Positions 1 to 12,465 of a stretch of 64,000 bases of DNA are shown one piece after another (positions within the stretch are counted from its first letter, which is position 1; each line of letters starts with the position of its first letter). The position numbers and the translations under genes were made by a program. The DNA comes from Lineus longissimus (lineage: Eukaryota; Nemertea; Pilidiophora; Heteronemertea; Lineidae), in contig NC_088317.1 in assembly GCF_910592395.1 (NCBI RefSeq), positions 8,744,001 through 8,808,000 on the forward strand. Reading direction: 5' to 3'. The notes beneath the pieces are model-generated. The model worked only from the letters and a program-made list of their open reading frames with translations. It was not told the DNA's origin and ran no database searches.

Positions 1-900
1 CGAATATATTTGGAGCAGTCTATGCATTATTCCATGTATTTTAAATGACTGGCAGGGGTAAATGTGCTTCCGTTCTGTAAAGCATCATGGGATATACGGT
101 TATTTTAGTGTGTTTATTATGCACTAGGTGTGTTCTAGGCTCACGGCCAACCCTCGTGATGTGGCAAAGAAGCAACACGCAAAACCTGGCAAACGTGGTG
201 AATTGCGCTGCGTTCAAAAAAATGGGGCGACAATGAACGCGTAAGATAAAAAAAAATAAAAAATTCTAGAAGAGATAATCCCACCATTTTTTCTTCGCTG
301 TTTCGTTGATATTTTCTATGGTAACATATACTATTTACTTGCCAGTGATTATTTTATGTAGTGGAGGAAAAGGTTGAACTTTGGTACACATTTCTCCCTA
401 AATCATACAACCTCTGACACTGAATTTCGGTCCGATCAAATTCACGACTTGGCCACCAGGGGCAAAGAGGCTACAAAGGAGGCATACTTGCTCCTCCAAC
501 TACCGAACATGAAACATTGTACCGTGGCCACGATTTTGAACTACACTGCCCCAAAAGATCGGGTGTGGCAGATATTGCATCATCAAAGACTTGTATCAAC
601 CTTTACATCAGCAGTCAGCTGTCATTCAGACATCGTTTTAAAGCATTTATGAAAGTTCTTCATGCAAATTACGCCACTTGGTTGTTCTATACATATTTTT
701 CTGGCCAAATTTGACTTATATCAAACATCGATAAAAAAGCAAGGTTTTCATCGGGAAGCAAAATGCCGGAAAGCAAAAGCCTTCAAATATATGGCGCTGA
801 CATCAGAATTACTTTAATGCGATATATGCTGTTACAGTAAGCGTAAGATCCACACAAAGGTCGCGTTTAGGCCTCTGTCAGTCAGAAAGAGTGCATTGGC
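1..900. other. AT-rich sequence, no gene recognised
   Basis: I see no open frame with recognisable motifs, no terminal repeats and no RNA gene here. Short open stretches (for example near 374-714) lack any family resemblance and look like chance. Confidence 0.5.
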
Positions 901-950
901 CTGGATACGGCATTGGTCTCAAACCTCTGCGTCCCCGGTTTGAATCCCTC
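895..950 (+). repeat. tRNA-like box B, possible SINE head remnant
   Basis: The sequence near 936-947 (GGTTTGAATCCC) is close to the RNA polymerase III box B consensus. It is preceded by a GGTCTCAAACCTCTGCGTCC stretch resembling the anticodon and variable-arm half of a tRNA. No complete cloverleaf can be drawn and the T-stem pairing is poor. A decayed tRNA-derived SINE is the best guess; a chance match is possible. Confidence 0.25.
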
Positions 951-1535
951 AATGGCCTTTTTAAAATTTTCTGCCCGTGATTTTTCTTCTAAATTTTGCG
1001 AAAATATTGCTTCACTTGTTATAAAAAAGCCTGACTTTCACTCCAAAATAAAAGACAATATCACATACTCTATTTTTCCATTTACCTGTCTGTGGTAAAG
1101 TGGGCCCAGGCTATTGGTTCCTCCGGACAAGAACTAAAATGACAGCTGGTTAAGATAAACAGATTAGGTATTTACAACAATAATTGCGTACAGCTTGAAA
1201 GAAACAAAGGTTAGAAGTAAGTCGTGAATAATGTTTATTCTGTCTAAATGAGAATGTCGGTATACTTTACCTTATCAGTCCAAGTGCTCTTAGACTTTAC
1301 CGAGCAGTTTATTCTGAATTGTTCACAGAAACGTTCCATGAAGAGTAACGGTGAATTCCGGAGGTGGGTATGAGCAACGGAAGGATAAGTAAAGAACGTT
1401 ATGAACTCCGGCCGGCCGTTCCCGTATCGTGTTCCGCAACGTAATGGCGATACCAGTGTAGAGCAGGTTCCTGGGTCGCCTCGACCCCATATATGCCCTC
1501 GGTCACAGAATGAATAACCAGTCCACTGCCAGTGA

Positions 1536-1677
1536 GTGAACAAGCCGCGTCACACGACTTAACAGCACCAACGCCAGGAAAGTTTCAGACCACTGCCAAC
1601 AGCAAGTGAACAAGCCGCGTCACACGACTTAAAATAGCACCAACGCCAGGAGAGTTCAGACCACTGCTAACAGCAGA
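1536..1677 (+). repeat. ~70-bp tandem repeat, two copies
   Basis: A unit starting GTGAACAAGCCGCGTCACAC occurs at 1536 and again at 1606. It continues through matching ACGCCAGGA and CAGACCACTGC blocks with a few small indels. A partial unit precedes it near 1521. No coding potential is seen. Confidence 0.8.
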
Positions 1678-3200
1678 ACAGGAGCTACTTCTGCAAAAGG
1701 TCATACACGGTACACTGTGACTCTAGAAGGGATCTTGTATTTTGATCATACCCCCAAAATTAGCTATACCCCCGTACCCATTACACAATAGGGAGTTCCC
1801 CACACAAAATTATTCAGGCCTAGTTGGACCACTATTACTTCTGCAAAGTCTCAATGTTTATAACAGTGTCAATTTCTAAACCACAGGGCCTGACACAATC
1901 ATTTCCGCAATACAAACCTTCCATTATAACCAGCTAACCAATACAGGGTGTCTAACAAAAAGGGAAGGGGCACTTCGCCACACTGTCCCACTACCGAACA
2001 TGGCAAACTAAGTCCGAGGTGGGCGAGAGCTCAAGTCATGTAAGAGTCTACGTTACATCACTGTCTTTCGAATAATATTCATAAATTATGAAAGACTATG
2101 GTTACATCAAAACATGTAATACAAGTAGGACATTGTGTTGAGTAGGGTTTGCCCTAGAGTGTTTAGGTTGTGGTTTGTGGTTCGATTTGTCAAGATGAAT
2201 TTATTTTGGAATACGTTTTGCTTTGTGTTTTATATTTCTGTGGTGATTGTGATGGATAATGATGACGATGGGGCGAACGATGAGCAGGCAGGACATGAAA
2301 GGAGGCATATTCACGGTTACAGGCTAAATCAGCGATTGGACTACGTTGACACGTTCAGGCTGCACAATGTGTATTACATCGACCATGCCCGGTCTATGCG
2401 TTCTTTTGCGAACCATTTTCGAATCCACTCGCGGACGAGTTCATGAATACGAGGAGATGGCAGAAAGGCGTGATCAATGCACACAAGATGAGAGAACACG
2501 ACGGAGAAGTCGGCATCAAGGCCATGATGAACAAGGTAACTCATTTGCTGGTCAGGAATTAACCGAAAACCTTTGCCCTCAAATGGAGTAACAAATTATT
2601 GTGATAATCAGTGTCATTTTCGAGATTTTTGTTTGAATAATTTCGATCAGGTGCCTGTTAGTTAACCCTTAAGGGTTGATCATTGGTAAATGAAAAATTG
2701 CAAATAGCTGCTTGCTTTCTTCGACTTCAAATTTTAGCAAGATGATTTCTCCTTCAAAACTTGGAGTAAACATAATGAAACTACGGGAGTGCGTTCTCTG
2801 CATAGTGAATGTACATTTCAAGTGCTCCAGTCCATACTGTTCACCATGTTTTGAAGAAATTCATATGATTTTAATTTCTGACAAAATACTTCAACATGTG
2901 CACAAAATCCTGGAGCAATTAACACACCTTCAACAAGAGAAAAGTGCATGAGGAGGTAGCGAATGCGTTCTACACTACACAGATAACGCACTTCTTGTAG
3001 TTTCCCACTCGTCTTGGCCGCATTTCTCTGTGTGCGCCTCGCTTGAGTTTAGGAATTGATATGCGCCTCGGTTTTGGCCAATATTTTATCTCCACCCGAG
3101 CGGTTTTGTAACAAACGTGTAATGTGCGGTTCATTCTAAACCCAGTTGTTTGAGATTGTACCACCCATTCTGATGCGATTTGATAGTCAATCACCAAAAA
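1678..3200. other. Mostly non-coding, one doubtful ORF
   Basis: Apart from the small ORF at 2252-2446, nothing here is recognised. There are no terminal inverted repeats or RNA genes that I could find. Confidence 0.4.
2252..2446 (+). CDS. Short ORF of unknown function, acidic then His/Arg-rich
   Basis: This 64-residue open frame starts with an acidic run (MDNDDDGANDE) and continues into a His/Arg/Tyr-rich stretch. The frame is open 39 codons further upstream, but that part is hydrophobic and reads like chance sequence. I recognise no family. The acidic start followed by a basic segment would suit the first ORF of a DNA transposon or an exon, but nothing nearby supports either. It may not be a real gene. 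Confidence 0.15.
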   Translation: MDNDDDGANDEQAGHERRHIHGYRLNQRLDYVDTFRLHNVYYIDHARSMRSFANHFRIHSRTSS

Positions 3201-3246
3201 CAACAATTCATTTTCCTTCTGTCTTTTTCAGCGTTTTTGGCCAGAG

Positions 3247-4256
3247 ATGGAAAACCAACTGCTTGAGTGGTTCCTTGAACGTCGCCAGCATGGTTTTCCT
3301 ATTTCTGGAGGCGATCACCAATCCCAGTCGTCCAGGGAATACCGAAGGTGGTGGGATGCAATGACAGAGGAGCGGAAACAGCAGCAAAACCACAGGGGCC
3401 AAGCCATCAGCATTTCCGAGCATCAGACATCTGGCTCCAACGTTTCATGAAAAAGTAGCACAATTTAGCAATACCATGCTTTTATGCACAAATATCCCTC
3501 GATGTTACATGTACCTTTTTCGAAGTTCGATGCAATCAATATCCATGACTCACTCGATTCAATCTCTCTCCAATTAGTTTCTCTGCCTCTAAGGAAACAT
3601 TAAAGAAAAAAATCCGTACTGGCCCAATGGCGGCAGAGAAATTAGAGAATCGTTGGTGGGCAATTAAGGGTTGGCAATAGGTACCACTAATTTTGACTAG
3701 AAACTGAAATCCAAACTCAATTAGAACCCCTTCAAAATGAAGTGAATGCCGATTCAAAACCTGGGAGGCTGTTCTCCAGAAAACAAAGAACAACTTCCCA
3801 CCCTTAAAATTGCCATTCACATTATTTTGAAAGAGTTTTAATTGCTTTTGGATTTCAAGTTCTTGCCAAAATTTGAAATGCGAAATTTGCCATGGATTTA
3901 GTTGTCGTCGATTGCTTTTCAGAGAAAGGATAAGCCACTAAAGGAAGAACAAAGATACGAGAACCTTACCCGATAATGCCCAAGAAATAGCAACCGACAG
4001 TCGAAGAGAAACGCTGGCACTTACCCGGAATGAGGACTGACGAATTATCCTTAACATGGATGAAACTTTTGTAACTTTTGATATGGTTCCTAGAACAACT
4101 ATGGCTAATAAAGGCTCCCAATCGATAAACATTGGATCTAGCCGAGAAAACGCAAAACTAGGATGCACGGTCAGTTTAGCTGTTACAAGTGATGGAAGGA
4201 AACTACCCGCCGAAATAAACTTCAGACGCATTGACCCTGATCTGGCGATAACATAG
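3247..4256 (+). pseudogene. Decayed pogo/Tigger-like transposase
   Basis: Two separated pieces of a CENP-B/pogo-type transposase lie in the same orientation. The first (3247-3450) has the second half of the CENP-B-type DNA-binding region: MENQLLEWFLERRQHGFPIS, then in a shifted frame FRASDIWLQRFMKK, the usual FKAS-W-xRF block. The second (4056-4256) has the first catalytic aspartate in the NMDET-type motif (MDETFVTFDM) and the following conserved block with AKLGCTVSLAVTSDGRKLP. The middle is frameshifted and the second and third catalytic acidic residues are not found, so it is inactive. The family normally excises and inserts DNA at TA sites. A more complete relative lies at 28967-30319. Confidence 0.75.
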
Positions 4257-6080
4257 CTGAACTACTAGCCTATGCTCAACGGAACATGAGAGTATGTAAT
4301 CTCTCATTTAGCATGTTTTACAGCTTATTTTAATCCTTGTTAGCTCTTTTATTGATTTACCATACATTTTTAGTCTGCCTGTCCGTGATGGAATGTCTCT
4401 TTTACCAGAGGTGAAGTCACCCTGTACTGGTGTTTTTACTGTACGAATGATCACATTTCACCGACCTCCAACAACAGCATTACGAAAACTCAATCAGCTT
4501 ACTGAGTGATATGAGAGTAGGAGCTTGATTGCATGAATTGCCCGGATAATGACTAAATTTGATTATTTGTCTTACGTATACACTTTTTAGGGTATACCTA
4601 CGGAAAATCTGAAAACCTTAACTCCTTCCAAAAGAACTGAATGCCGATTCCAAGGGTCGGAGTCCATTTTTTGTTTGCCATAGATTGGACTCCAACCCTT
4701 TAAATGCAAATTCAAAGTTTGTAGAAGGTGTTTTTAGATTGAAAATGTAAGACAAAATGTCGGTACCGAGGATAAACCCTTAACAAAACTCTTTGTCTTA
4801 GGTTATAGGCAGTCTGTCGGGGACGCGGTTCCTTTGACCAAAGGCAAACGTTTAGACGCATGTGACTTTTATATGCTCTTCAAAAACAGGTACGTCATAC
4901 ATGGTTTTACTGTAAAGACACAGGAAAATAGGAGCATGAGATAATTGTCACATTTATACAAATGGAATATTAAACGTTATAATACACAAAGTATCTCCCT
5001 TGCAATGATGAAGGGTTATCAACCCAGGATGGACAGGCAGATTCCTGCACCAATGCTTAGTACAGGAAATGTATATTAGACTATTAGTCAGATGTGGATC
5101 CATTTTCGGACACTGGCCGAACATGACCCGTGGCGGATTTTCTTGGGACATTTAAAACCAGAAAGAGCGTTCTGGTATACGATCAGACCAATATACTGAT
5201 GTTAAAAAACCCCAAAGGGGCGTATTATGAGAGTAGAATGCAAAATTTTGGCCGTGGCGGAAAATAAGTGGCAAGAAAGTGGCGTCCAGAGTAACTTGGC
5301 ATCGCCAATATTACAACGATTTCTAACAACTTTCAAATGTCCTTACATCATTTGTCTCATTGAATGCCTTATAAAAAACATTGTCCCTACTGTCTGTGTT
5401 TATTGGAAACAATAGCAAAAAGATTTGGAAATTAGTCTATAGGTTCGGTTTTTCTCGTAATTTGACAATTACCTCCTTTCTCGCGAAGAGTCCAAACCTC
5501 AATTACCCGTGGCGCACAAGTTCGAATGACGTCATCATTCCCGCAAGTTTAGGCGCTTAATTTGAAACACTGCTAACTAAATAAACTGAAGCGAGGCGCC
5601 GACATCCTCCCCCCAGTTGCTACTCTAGTAAGACAGCCACGAGATAATTTCATATGACGCTGAGCGAAAGTCAAATCACCTTAAACGGAGACCCTGTAAG
5701 TCCAAATCAAACATAACATATTGATTGTCTATCCTAACGATGCGTAATGTCCATGATATGAAAACCTGTGTAGGAGAACACCACATACTGAATCAAGTTC
5801 CTCCAGGTTAAGAGTGCCGACATCCTGTGGAGGCCTGTCGAAGGAGCACAGAATGGCCCAAACAAGGACACTCACATCCATAAAGAAATCAGTTTATCCC
5901 AAGCGTACGAGCAAAACAATTGTTAGAGTCCAAGTTTGGCCAGGGTCCGAGCACCGAGACAGAATTGACCAGATGAGACTCCAACACAGGATGGGAGGGT
6001 GAGAGGTTCCAGCTCATCACCCTGTGAAACGGTTGTTATAAAGCACTAACTCTGCGACTGAACACGACCTGGTTCAACGC
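4257..6080. other. Non-coding, weak internal repeat
   Basis: No gene is recognised. The motif GAATGCCGATTC with similar flanks occurs near 3745 and again near 4630, so part of this stretch may be a decayed duplicated repeat around the transposase remnant. The end close to 6080 probably includes the 3' untranslated or LTR part of the neighbouring BEL/Pao element, but I cannot define an LTR. Confidence 0.4.
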
Positions 6081-7975
6081 ATATCGAATCTCGAATCTAG
6101 TCCTCAGCAACCGTCTCCTCGAGAACTGCTTCTCTCGTCACCGGCCGTGTAAAGACTCATCTTAACGTTCTCAACCTGACTGCCCTTGTCCTTCTGTTTT
6201 CTCCATCCAGTGTCTCGAGGATGTATTCTCCGCGACCAAGAAAACCAAATCTCCTTCACCAACTTTTTTCTTGTCCTTCAGCCATCGCTCCCGTAGTGTC
6301 AGCTGCGGAAGGTACTATTGTAGCCATATTTTATTGATGTGGTCCGCTACCACCTGGCTCTGGCGCCAAAGTTTCTTACTGTTGATCTCTGTTTCTCCTG
6401 AAAACTATCAGGTGGATGGTTGTTTTCTGCTCGGCCCAAAAGAAAGTGATAGGGCGTGATGAGCAGTAAATCTTGAGCATCTGAACTTGTTTCTGTCAAA
6501 GGGCGATAGTTTAGGACTCCCTCTGTCTCAGTAAAAGCTGTGCGTAGAACACTCTCGGTAACCACGACTGTTCCCAAAGTGGCGTTCAAAGCTCTCTTGA
6601 CGCTGCGGACGAGTCTTTCCCATTCTCCCCCCCCCCCCCCAAGTGTTGGGCCACAGGGGGGTTGAAGTTCTACTTGATCCCCAACGGCGCGAGGTATTCT
6701 TGTACGCGGCTCTTGTCCAAGCCTTCCAGGCAACGCTTTAGCTCTTCTGCTGCCCCACGGAAATTTGTCCCGTTTTCACTGAACATCTGATGCGGCTGGC
6801 CGCGCCGAGCGATGAAGCTCCTTAGGCACAGGATGAAGTCGTCTTTCTCAAAGGAGTTGGCCAGTTCGAGGTGTACAGCCCGGCTACTCATGCTAGTGAA
6901 CAAACACCCCCAGCGCTTCGTGGTCGTGTTCCTTCATATTTTGATGTTCATCGGTCCAAAGTAATCCACTCCCGTGTAGTAGAAAGGCCCTTTGTTAGCA
7001 TCTAGACGGCATGTCGGCAAATCCGCCATCCTGGGAACTGTGGGTCTTGCAAATTGTCTTCTACAAGGGATACATGGCACCTTCAGTCCCTTGGCTGTAG
7101 TCTTCAGAGTGGTTGGCCAATATCGTTGTCTTATCTTAGCTATCAAATGTTCATTGCCGCCATGCTTGATCTTCAGATGAGCTTCCCTTATGATCAGTTC
7201 AGTAATATGATGGCTCTTGGGGAGTATGTGTTGATGCGTTGCGTCTCTCGGGATTTCCGCTCTCCTTAGACGGCCACCTACTCTCAGTGCCTGTGTTGTT
7301 GGGTCATGCAATGGCGCCGGAGCAAAGACTGTGCACTTGGCTGGAAGAGGCTCGCCTTTCCTCAAGGCCTCCAACTCATCAGCAAATGCATCATTTTGGG
7401 CCCTTCACATCCACATTAGTTCAGCCTCCTGGAGCTCTCCTGTTAAAACGTATCTTCTTCTGTAGGCTCCTTCCCCTTCGACAGGAAATTTGATTCAGCA
7501 CGCTGTAGCCACGCGGTCTGCCTGACTACCTTTTCCAAGCTCGAGTAGCGCCCTGGCTCTTCCAGCTTTGACGTGTCCATCCGTGGCCTCTCATCCTCAG
7601 CAATGTCATTGAGTACGGTCCGACGTAACTCTGGATCCCCTTCTTTCAGCACTGGGATATTGGCCTCCTTAGATTCCAATTATTTCTGATGTTGACTCTC
7701 CGGGCCTCGGAACGACAAGTAATCGGACTGGAATAATGACGCCTTGAGGCCTTTAGTACATAGATCCCCTGTGTTCGATTCAGATGCTACGTGGTGCCAG
7801 TCAGCAGCGTCTGTGTGTTCCCATATCTCAGCCACTCTGTATGCGACAAACGGCAGGAATCTTCGTGTTGTGTTATTGATGTACTGTAACACGACCATTG
7901 AGTCACTCCAGTACACCTTCCTCAGTGGGTCAAGTTTCAGTTCTTCTCCAACAATCTTCCCAATTATAACGCAAC
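6081..7975 (-). pseudogene. BEL/Pao retrotransposon pol fragment 1 (RNase H, integrase)
   Basis: Read on the minus strand from 7975 to 6081, this is the 3' half of a BEL/Pao pol polyprotein. It has an RNase H segment (YWSDSMVVLQYI, then PFVAYRVAEI and the SNTGDLCTKG block), a spacer, the HHCC zinc-binding domain (REAHLKIKHGGNEH and CIPC), an integrase core with GVDYFGPM, and the final GGEWERLVRSVKRAL block. The second integrase motif reads SENGTNF where the family has SDNGTNF, so a catalytic Asp is replaced by Glu. Frames change at least five times. Reverse transcriptase and gag are missing, so the element is truncated at its 5' side next to the second BEL copy. Confidence 0.9.
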
Positions 7976-8495
7976 GGCTCTTTAAAACGATATAATGTAT
8001 TTATTCTTCACACATCGTCTCCTACAAGTACCGTATCTTAAGCATACGTACACTGAAATGTACAGAAACAAACAAACATGTACTAGTAATTACAGTGAAA
8101 CCTAGGACATAGGCACAACCAACCATGAGCACAATCGTGCGATCAAACATGAAATTACTCCAAACACAAAAACTTCAATTACACCAACATTACTGGTATT
8201 AAGAGCTTACGTATTTATCCTAAGTAATAGGTGTATATTTATCTATGCTACGTACCTCTTATAAGAGGGTCTTAGAGGCTCAGTAAAATGATTAAACCCT
8301 AAAAACGACAAACTTTGCACAGAAAGTTCTCGCTCTACACATCTTAAGCGACCACAATCCACCGCTGCCGCGACCTCTCCTAAAATAGACCGAATACAGT
8401 TATATTACTGTAAACCAACAACGAGACGTTTCTACACCAGCCTTCTAATACTGTTATGTAGACTCAACCGAAATAATTGGCACTAACCAAACAAA
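7976..8495. other. Non-coding spacer, probable LTR or 3'-UTR of BEL copy 2
   Basis: This AT-rich stretch lies directly downstream (minus strand) of the BEL pol stop at 8496 and abuts the truncated BEL copy 1. Its position suits the 3'-UTR and LTR of copy 2. I could not find a matching second LTR near 11.5 kb, so the assignment is positional only. Confidence 0.35.
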
Positions 8496-11400
8496 TTATA
8501 ACGTATATAATGCTTCAAGAAGCATAACCAGTTCAGTAACTGGACGTCGGTAAGTACCAGTCTGTGTCTTGACCTGAGCAACGCGAACCAGTCTCTTCTC
8601 TTTAGGACCAACATCAATCACCCGTCCCAATGGCCAATGATGCGGCGGAGCATCCTTGTCTGCAATCAAGACTACGTCTCCTATCGTGACATTCCGTTTT
8701 GGTTGCAACCACTTCTGTCGCTCCTGCAACACTGCCAAGTACTCCTGCTGCCACCTTCTCCAGAAGACCTTGATCAGGTACTGGATCTGTCGCCACCGAT
8801 TTCGAACATAGAGATCCTCCTTGAACAATTATCCTGGTGGAAGCTGCGGACAAGTCTGAAGAATCAAGAGATGGTTGGGGGTTAGAGGTTCAGGTTCGTT
8901 TATATCGTTCGATGCCATTGTTATCGGTCTGGCATTGATAATTGCTTCAGCCTCGCAGAACAACGTTTGCAGGGTCTCGTCATCCAGCCTAATGTTTTGC
9001 TCCTTCAAGAGACCGTATAGCACCTTCCGAACAATCCTTATCATCCTTGCCCAGACCCCTTGTTCTGAAGACAATTGAACTCCCATTCAATCCCAACCTG
9101 TTGCAACAAAGCTGCCATCCTATCCTTGTTCCATTCCTGCAATGATTTGTCCAGCTCTGCCTTTGCTCCGACAATATTTGTTCCATTATCTGAGCGCAAG
9201 AACTTGACCGATCCGCGCCTTGCCACAAAGCGCCTTATGGCATTTATACAGGAACTCATATCTAAAGAACTGGCAACTTCTAGATGTACGCCGCGTGTCA
9301 ACAAACACGTGAAAATGACCCCATAGCGCTTGTACCTAGTGTTACGCCCTCGTCGTACCTCAATATGGCCAAAGTAATCCACTCCTGCATTTGTGAAAGC
9401 ATGTTCTTGACTAATCAGCCTTTCAATAGGTAGATCCGCCATCTTCTGTTCCATCAGTTTACCTCTATAGCGGCGACAGGACACACACTTTCACAACATG
9501 CTCCCAATCAGCCTCGAAGCTCTCACCACCAAGTATTTCCTCCGAAACCTTGTAAGTACCAACATGTCCCTGGGTCGTGTGGATTTCCTCAAAGATCAAC
9601 ATAGGTATTACTGACTTTCCGGGAAGGAGGATCGGATGCTTGGCTTCCATCGGTACATTTGCCCTTGCGAGTCGACCGCCTACCCTCATGATGCCCGTCA
9701 CATCCATTAAAGGGTCCAGCTTCTGCACGCCTCCCCCTTAGACTCCTCTTCCAGATACCTCTCCTGCTCGTGCCGTATTATGGCGATCTCAGCTCTATGT
9801 TGGTCCTTAATGGACAAGCTGTTTGTTCTCTCTGACGTTCACATTATGGTTGGCTTCTCCAGGCCTTGGTTGGTTTGATCTCCAAATTTCCTTTGCCCTG
9901 ATAATCCTTGCCACGATCTTCTTGAGCATCAGCCAGCTGGAGAACCTGCCAAAAAGCCTGTCAATCGCCGAGTGATCCGTTTTGACGACTGCAGATACCG
10001 CAACCGTCTTCTTTACTTTAAGATCGTATGAGGAAAGATCCCTTGAAAGCTCCACCTTAGGCCACTCCGACTCCAGCTTGTAAGGAATGATGGCCCCCTT
10101 TCCCACAACTGTAGTGCTACGGGTTTCTTTAGACCTAGCCCTCGTGATGCGATATCTGCCGGATTTTCCTTGGTGTTTATGTAGTTCCACTGTTGCGGCT
10201 GGTTGCCTTTGTGAATTGTTGTCAACCTGTTTGCCACAAAGGTGTGGAACATAAACTGACCCTGATGTGAACATATCTAATCACAGCCTTGGCATCGGTC
10301 CAGTATTGTACATCAGCAAACTTGTATTCCATCTCAGCAACGATGATCTGAGCAAACTTTACTGAAATTGATGCCGCTGAAAGTTCGAAGCGGGGAACAG
10401 TAACCTTCTTCAATGGTACATCTCTGGAATTTCCCATCAACAGCCTACAACTTATATTTCCTTGTTCGTTGACCAATCTGATGTATGCCGCTATCCCATA
10501 CCCGGTGACACTAGCATCCGAGAACATATGCAGCTGACATGTGGTGATATTACCAAAATTCTTCGGTTTCAGACATCTGGGAAAACTGAGCAGTATTAAC
10601 TGCTGAAGTTCTAGCAGTCACTGTTGCCATTTTTTTGAGATATCCATCCTCGATGTCCTCATCCCATCCTACGTTTCTCTTGAAAAGATCCTGCAGAAGA
10701 ACTCGCGCTGGAGCCACTAAACAAAGAGGGTCGAATACAACACTTATAACCGAAAGAATACCTCGTCGAGTTGATGGCTTCTCCTTCACACCAATCTGAG
10801 TGTGTCCTCTTCTACAGACCACACTACCCCTAATGCCCTCTTGGTATGTAATCCATCACCTTCAATACTAAGCTGCAACAACTTACACCGATCTTCCTTG
10901 GAGATAACTTGGTTGATTTCCTGGTAATTGCTTAGCCACTGTCGCAAGTGAAATCCACCCTCTTGAAAAAGCCTTGATGTGTCTCTCATCATGGAGATGC
11001 CATTCGCCACGCCGAAAGCTGTCTTAAGGTAGTCATCAACATAGAAGTTCTGCACAATGCTCTTGACGATTTCTTGATCGACACTATCCTTGTGATCCAA
11101 TGCCGTCTGATGAAGAGCCATGTTGGCTTATGCAGGCGACGAGACTGCTCCAAAAGGATGAACCACCATTTCGAAGGTCTCCGGCTGCCGTGTGAAGTCC
11201 CCTTTAGGCCACCACAGACAGCGCAAGAAGTCTGTACATGAATGTGCCACCCCAACTTGATAAGACATACACTCAATATCTCCAGTGACCGCAACTTGCT
11301 CCTGCCTATTAAGCGTAACAAGACATCCAAAATCCTGTTTGTGAGGTTGGGACCAGAAAGTAACGTGTCATTGGGCGAAACTCCCTGATGTCATGCTGAA

Positions 11401-11520
11401 CAATCAAACACGACCCTTATCTTACCAGGTTTGTGGGGATTGTATACACCATGATGCGGTATATACCACTGCTGACCAGGGGAATCCTCGCCGGTAGGGA
11501 CCCTTGTTTCGTAGCTCCAC
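8496..11520 (-). pseudogene. BEL/Pao retrotransposon pol fragment 2 (RT to integrase)
   Basis: A minus-strand BEL/Pao pol reads from about 11520 down to 8496 in many shifted frames. In order: the start of the reverse transcriptase ([20 protein letters not shown], near 11450), the polymerase active-site region with FYVDDYLKT, RNase H (FSDASVTGYGIAAYI, later PADIASRGL), the HHCC zinc domain, the integrase core (GVDYFGHIE, SDNGTN) and the small C-terminal domain (VTIGDVVLIADKDAPPHHW). It would copy and insert its own RNA genome if intact. The upstream gag and protease are absent and there are at least eight frame changes. It shares orientation with copies 1 and 3. Confidence 0.9.
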
Positions 11521-12001
11521 AAAAGAAGTGACGACTACTGGATAATGTGAAATGAATTTAATTTCTTAACCAAATAATATTTATATATTTATAAACCCGC
11601 TTCGGGTAAAGTTCATAATATTTCAATGTCACAATGTCAAAACGGCAACGCCTCCAATTCCACTATCCTCGTTTCATGAAAGCTACAATGATACATGCGA
11701 TGCATGTAAAATCCCGAATGTCGGTATATACCACTTGGATAATTAAACGAGAAAGCTTGTCATGACCGTAAACCGCAAACCACATACAAAACAGCTGCTT
11801 CTCCCTGCTCCTCATATTAACCATGGACCTCCCATGTCAGGGCTCATCCACACTCTCGTAATGCATGCCTTGCTCAAGGCCTCGTTCGTATGGTGTACAC
11901 TACATGTACATAACAAATGCACATCAGGTCACATTCATTGCACAAAGACGTATGTCACACATGGATAAAATCCAATCCCATAGAACATCGTATACACTAT
12001 T
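11521..12001. other. Non-coding spacer between BEL copies 2 and 3
   Basis: AT-rich sequence with no recognised gene. It could include LTR remnants of either neighbouring retrotransposon. The repeat pairs I compared with 7976-8495 do not match. Confidence 0.4.
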
Positions 12002-12194
12002 TTCCTGCCACCTGGTTAGTATTCTCTAAATACATCTAACTTATTTAAATAGGCGAATATTGTCTTCATTTTTCTGGGGCTCAAATTTCACACATGTGCT
12101 TCTCAGCCATCTTGAATTGGGAATGGAGGAAGAAAAGGGCCAAACTGAGGAAGAAAAAAATTTAGTTTAGGAAATCTTAACCAGGTGGCAGGAA
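12002..12194. mobile_element. ~193-bp MITE-like element with 17-bp inverted ends
   Basis: The left end TTCCTGCCACCTGGTTA (from 12002) is repeated as its reverse complement TAACCAGGTGGCAGGAA at 12178-12194. The inside is non-coding. Such short elements are moved by a transposase supplied elsewhere. A target duplication is not clear. Confidence 0.7.
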
Positions 12195-12465
12195 TATCTA
12201 GCAGACAGCATTTTAACAATACTCATACACAAAGTTAGTTTATAAATAAAGTTTATTAACCACGACCAAACATTCTCCCCTCTGAAAATTAAGCTGACGA
12301 AATTTTCACATTAATAGTGAAAAGTAACCGCATTTTAGAAGCAAAAAAAATCCATACGGGTCAGATGTTACAATAAAAGTGGCGGTTCAGCTTTAAATAT
12401 ATTTTACTCTCGCTAGCAAAGAGCAAATACATTTAGCGTACTGCTAGATAGACAAGTCCAGTAGT
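12195..12465. other. Non-coding, probable 3' region of BEL copy 3
   Basis: AT-rich sequence directly downstream (minus strand) of the third BEL pol. Its position suits 3'-UTR or LTR sequence, but no LTR boundary could be set. Confidence 0.35.

Noticed and set aside
901-950. A functional tRNA gene
   Set aside because: No acceptor stem or full cloverleaf can be drawn; only a box-B-like stretch is present.
7744-9326. Several plus-strand open frames over the BEL elements
   Set aside because: They are shadows of minus-strand pol coding sequence; the minus strand carries the RNase H and integrase motifs.
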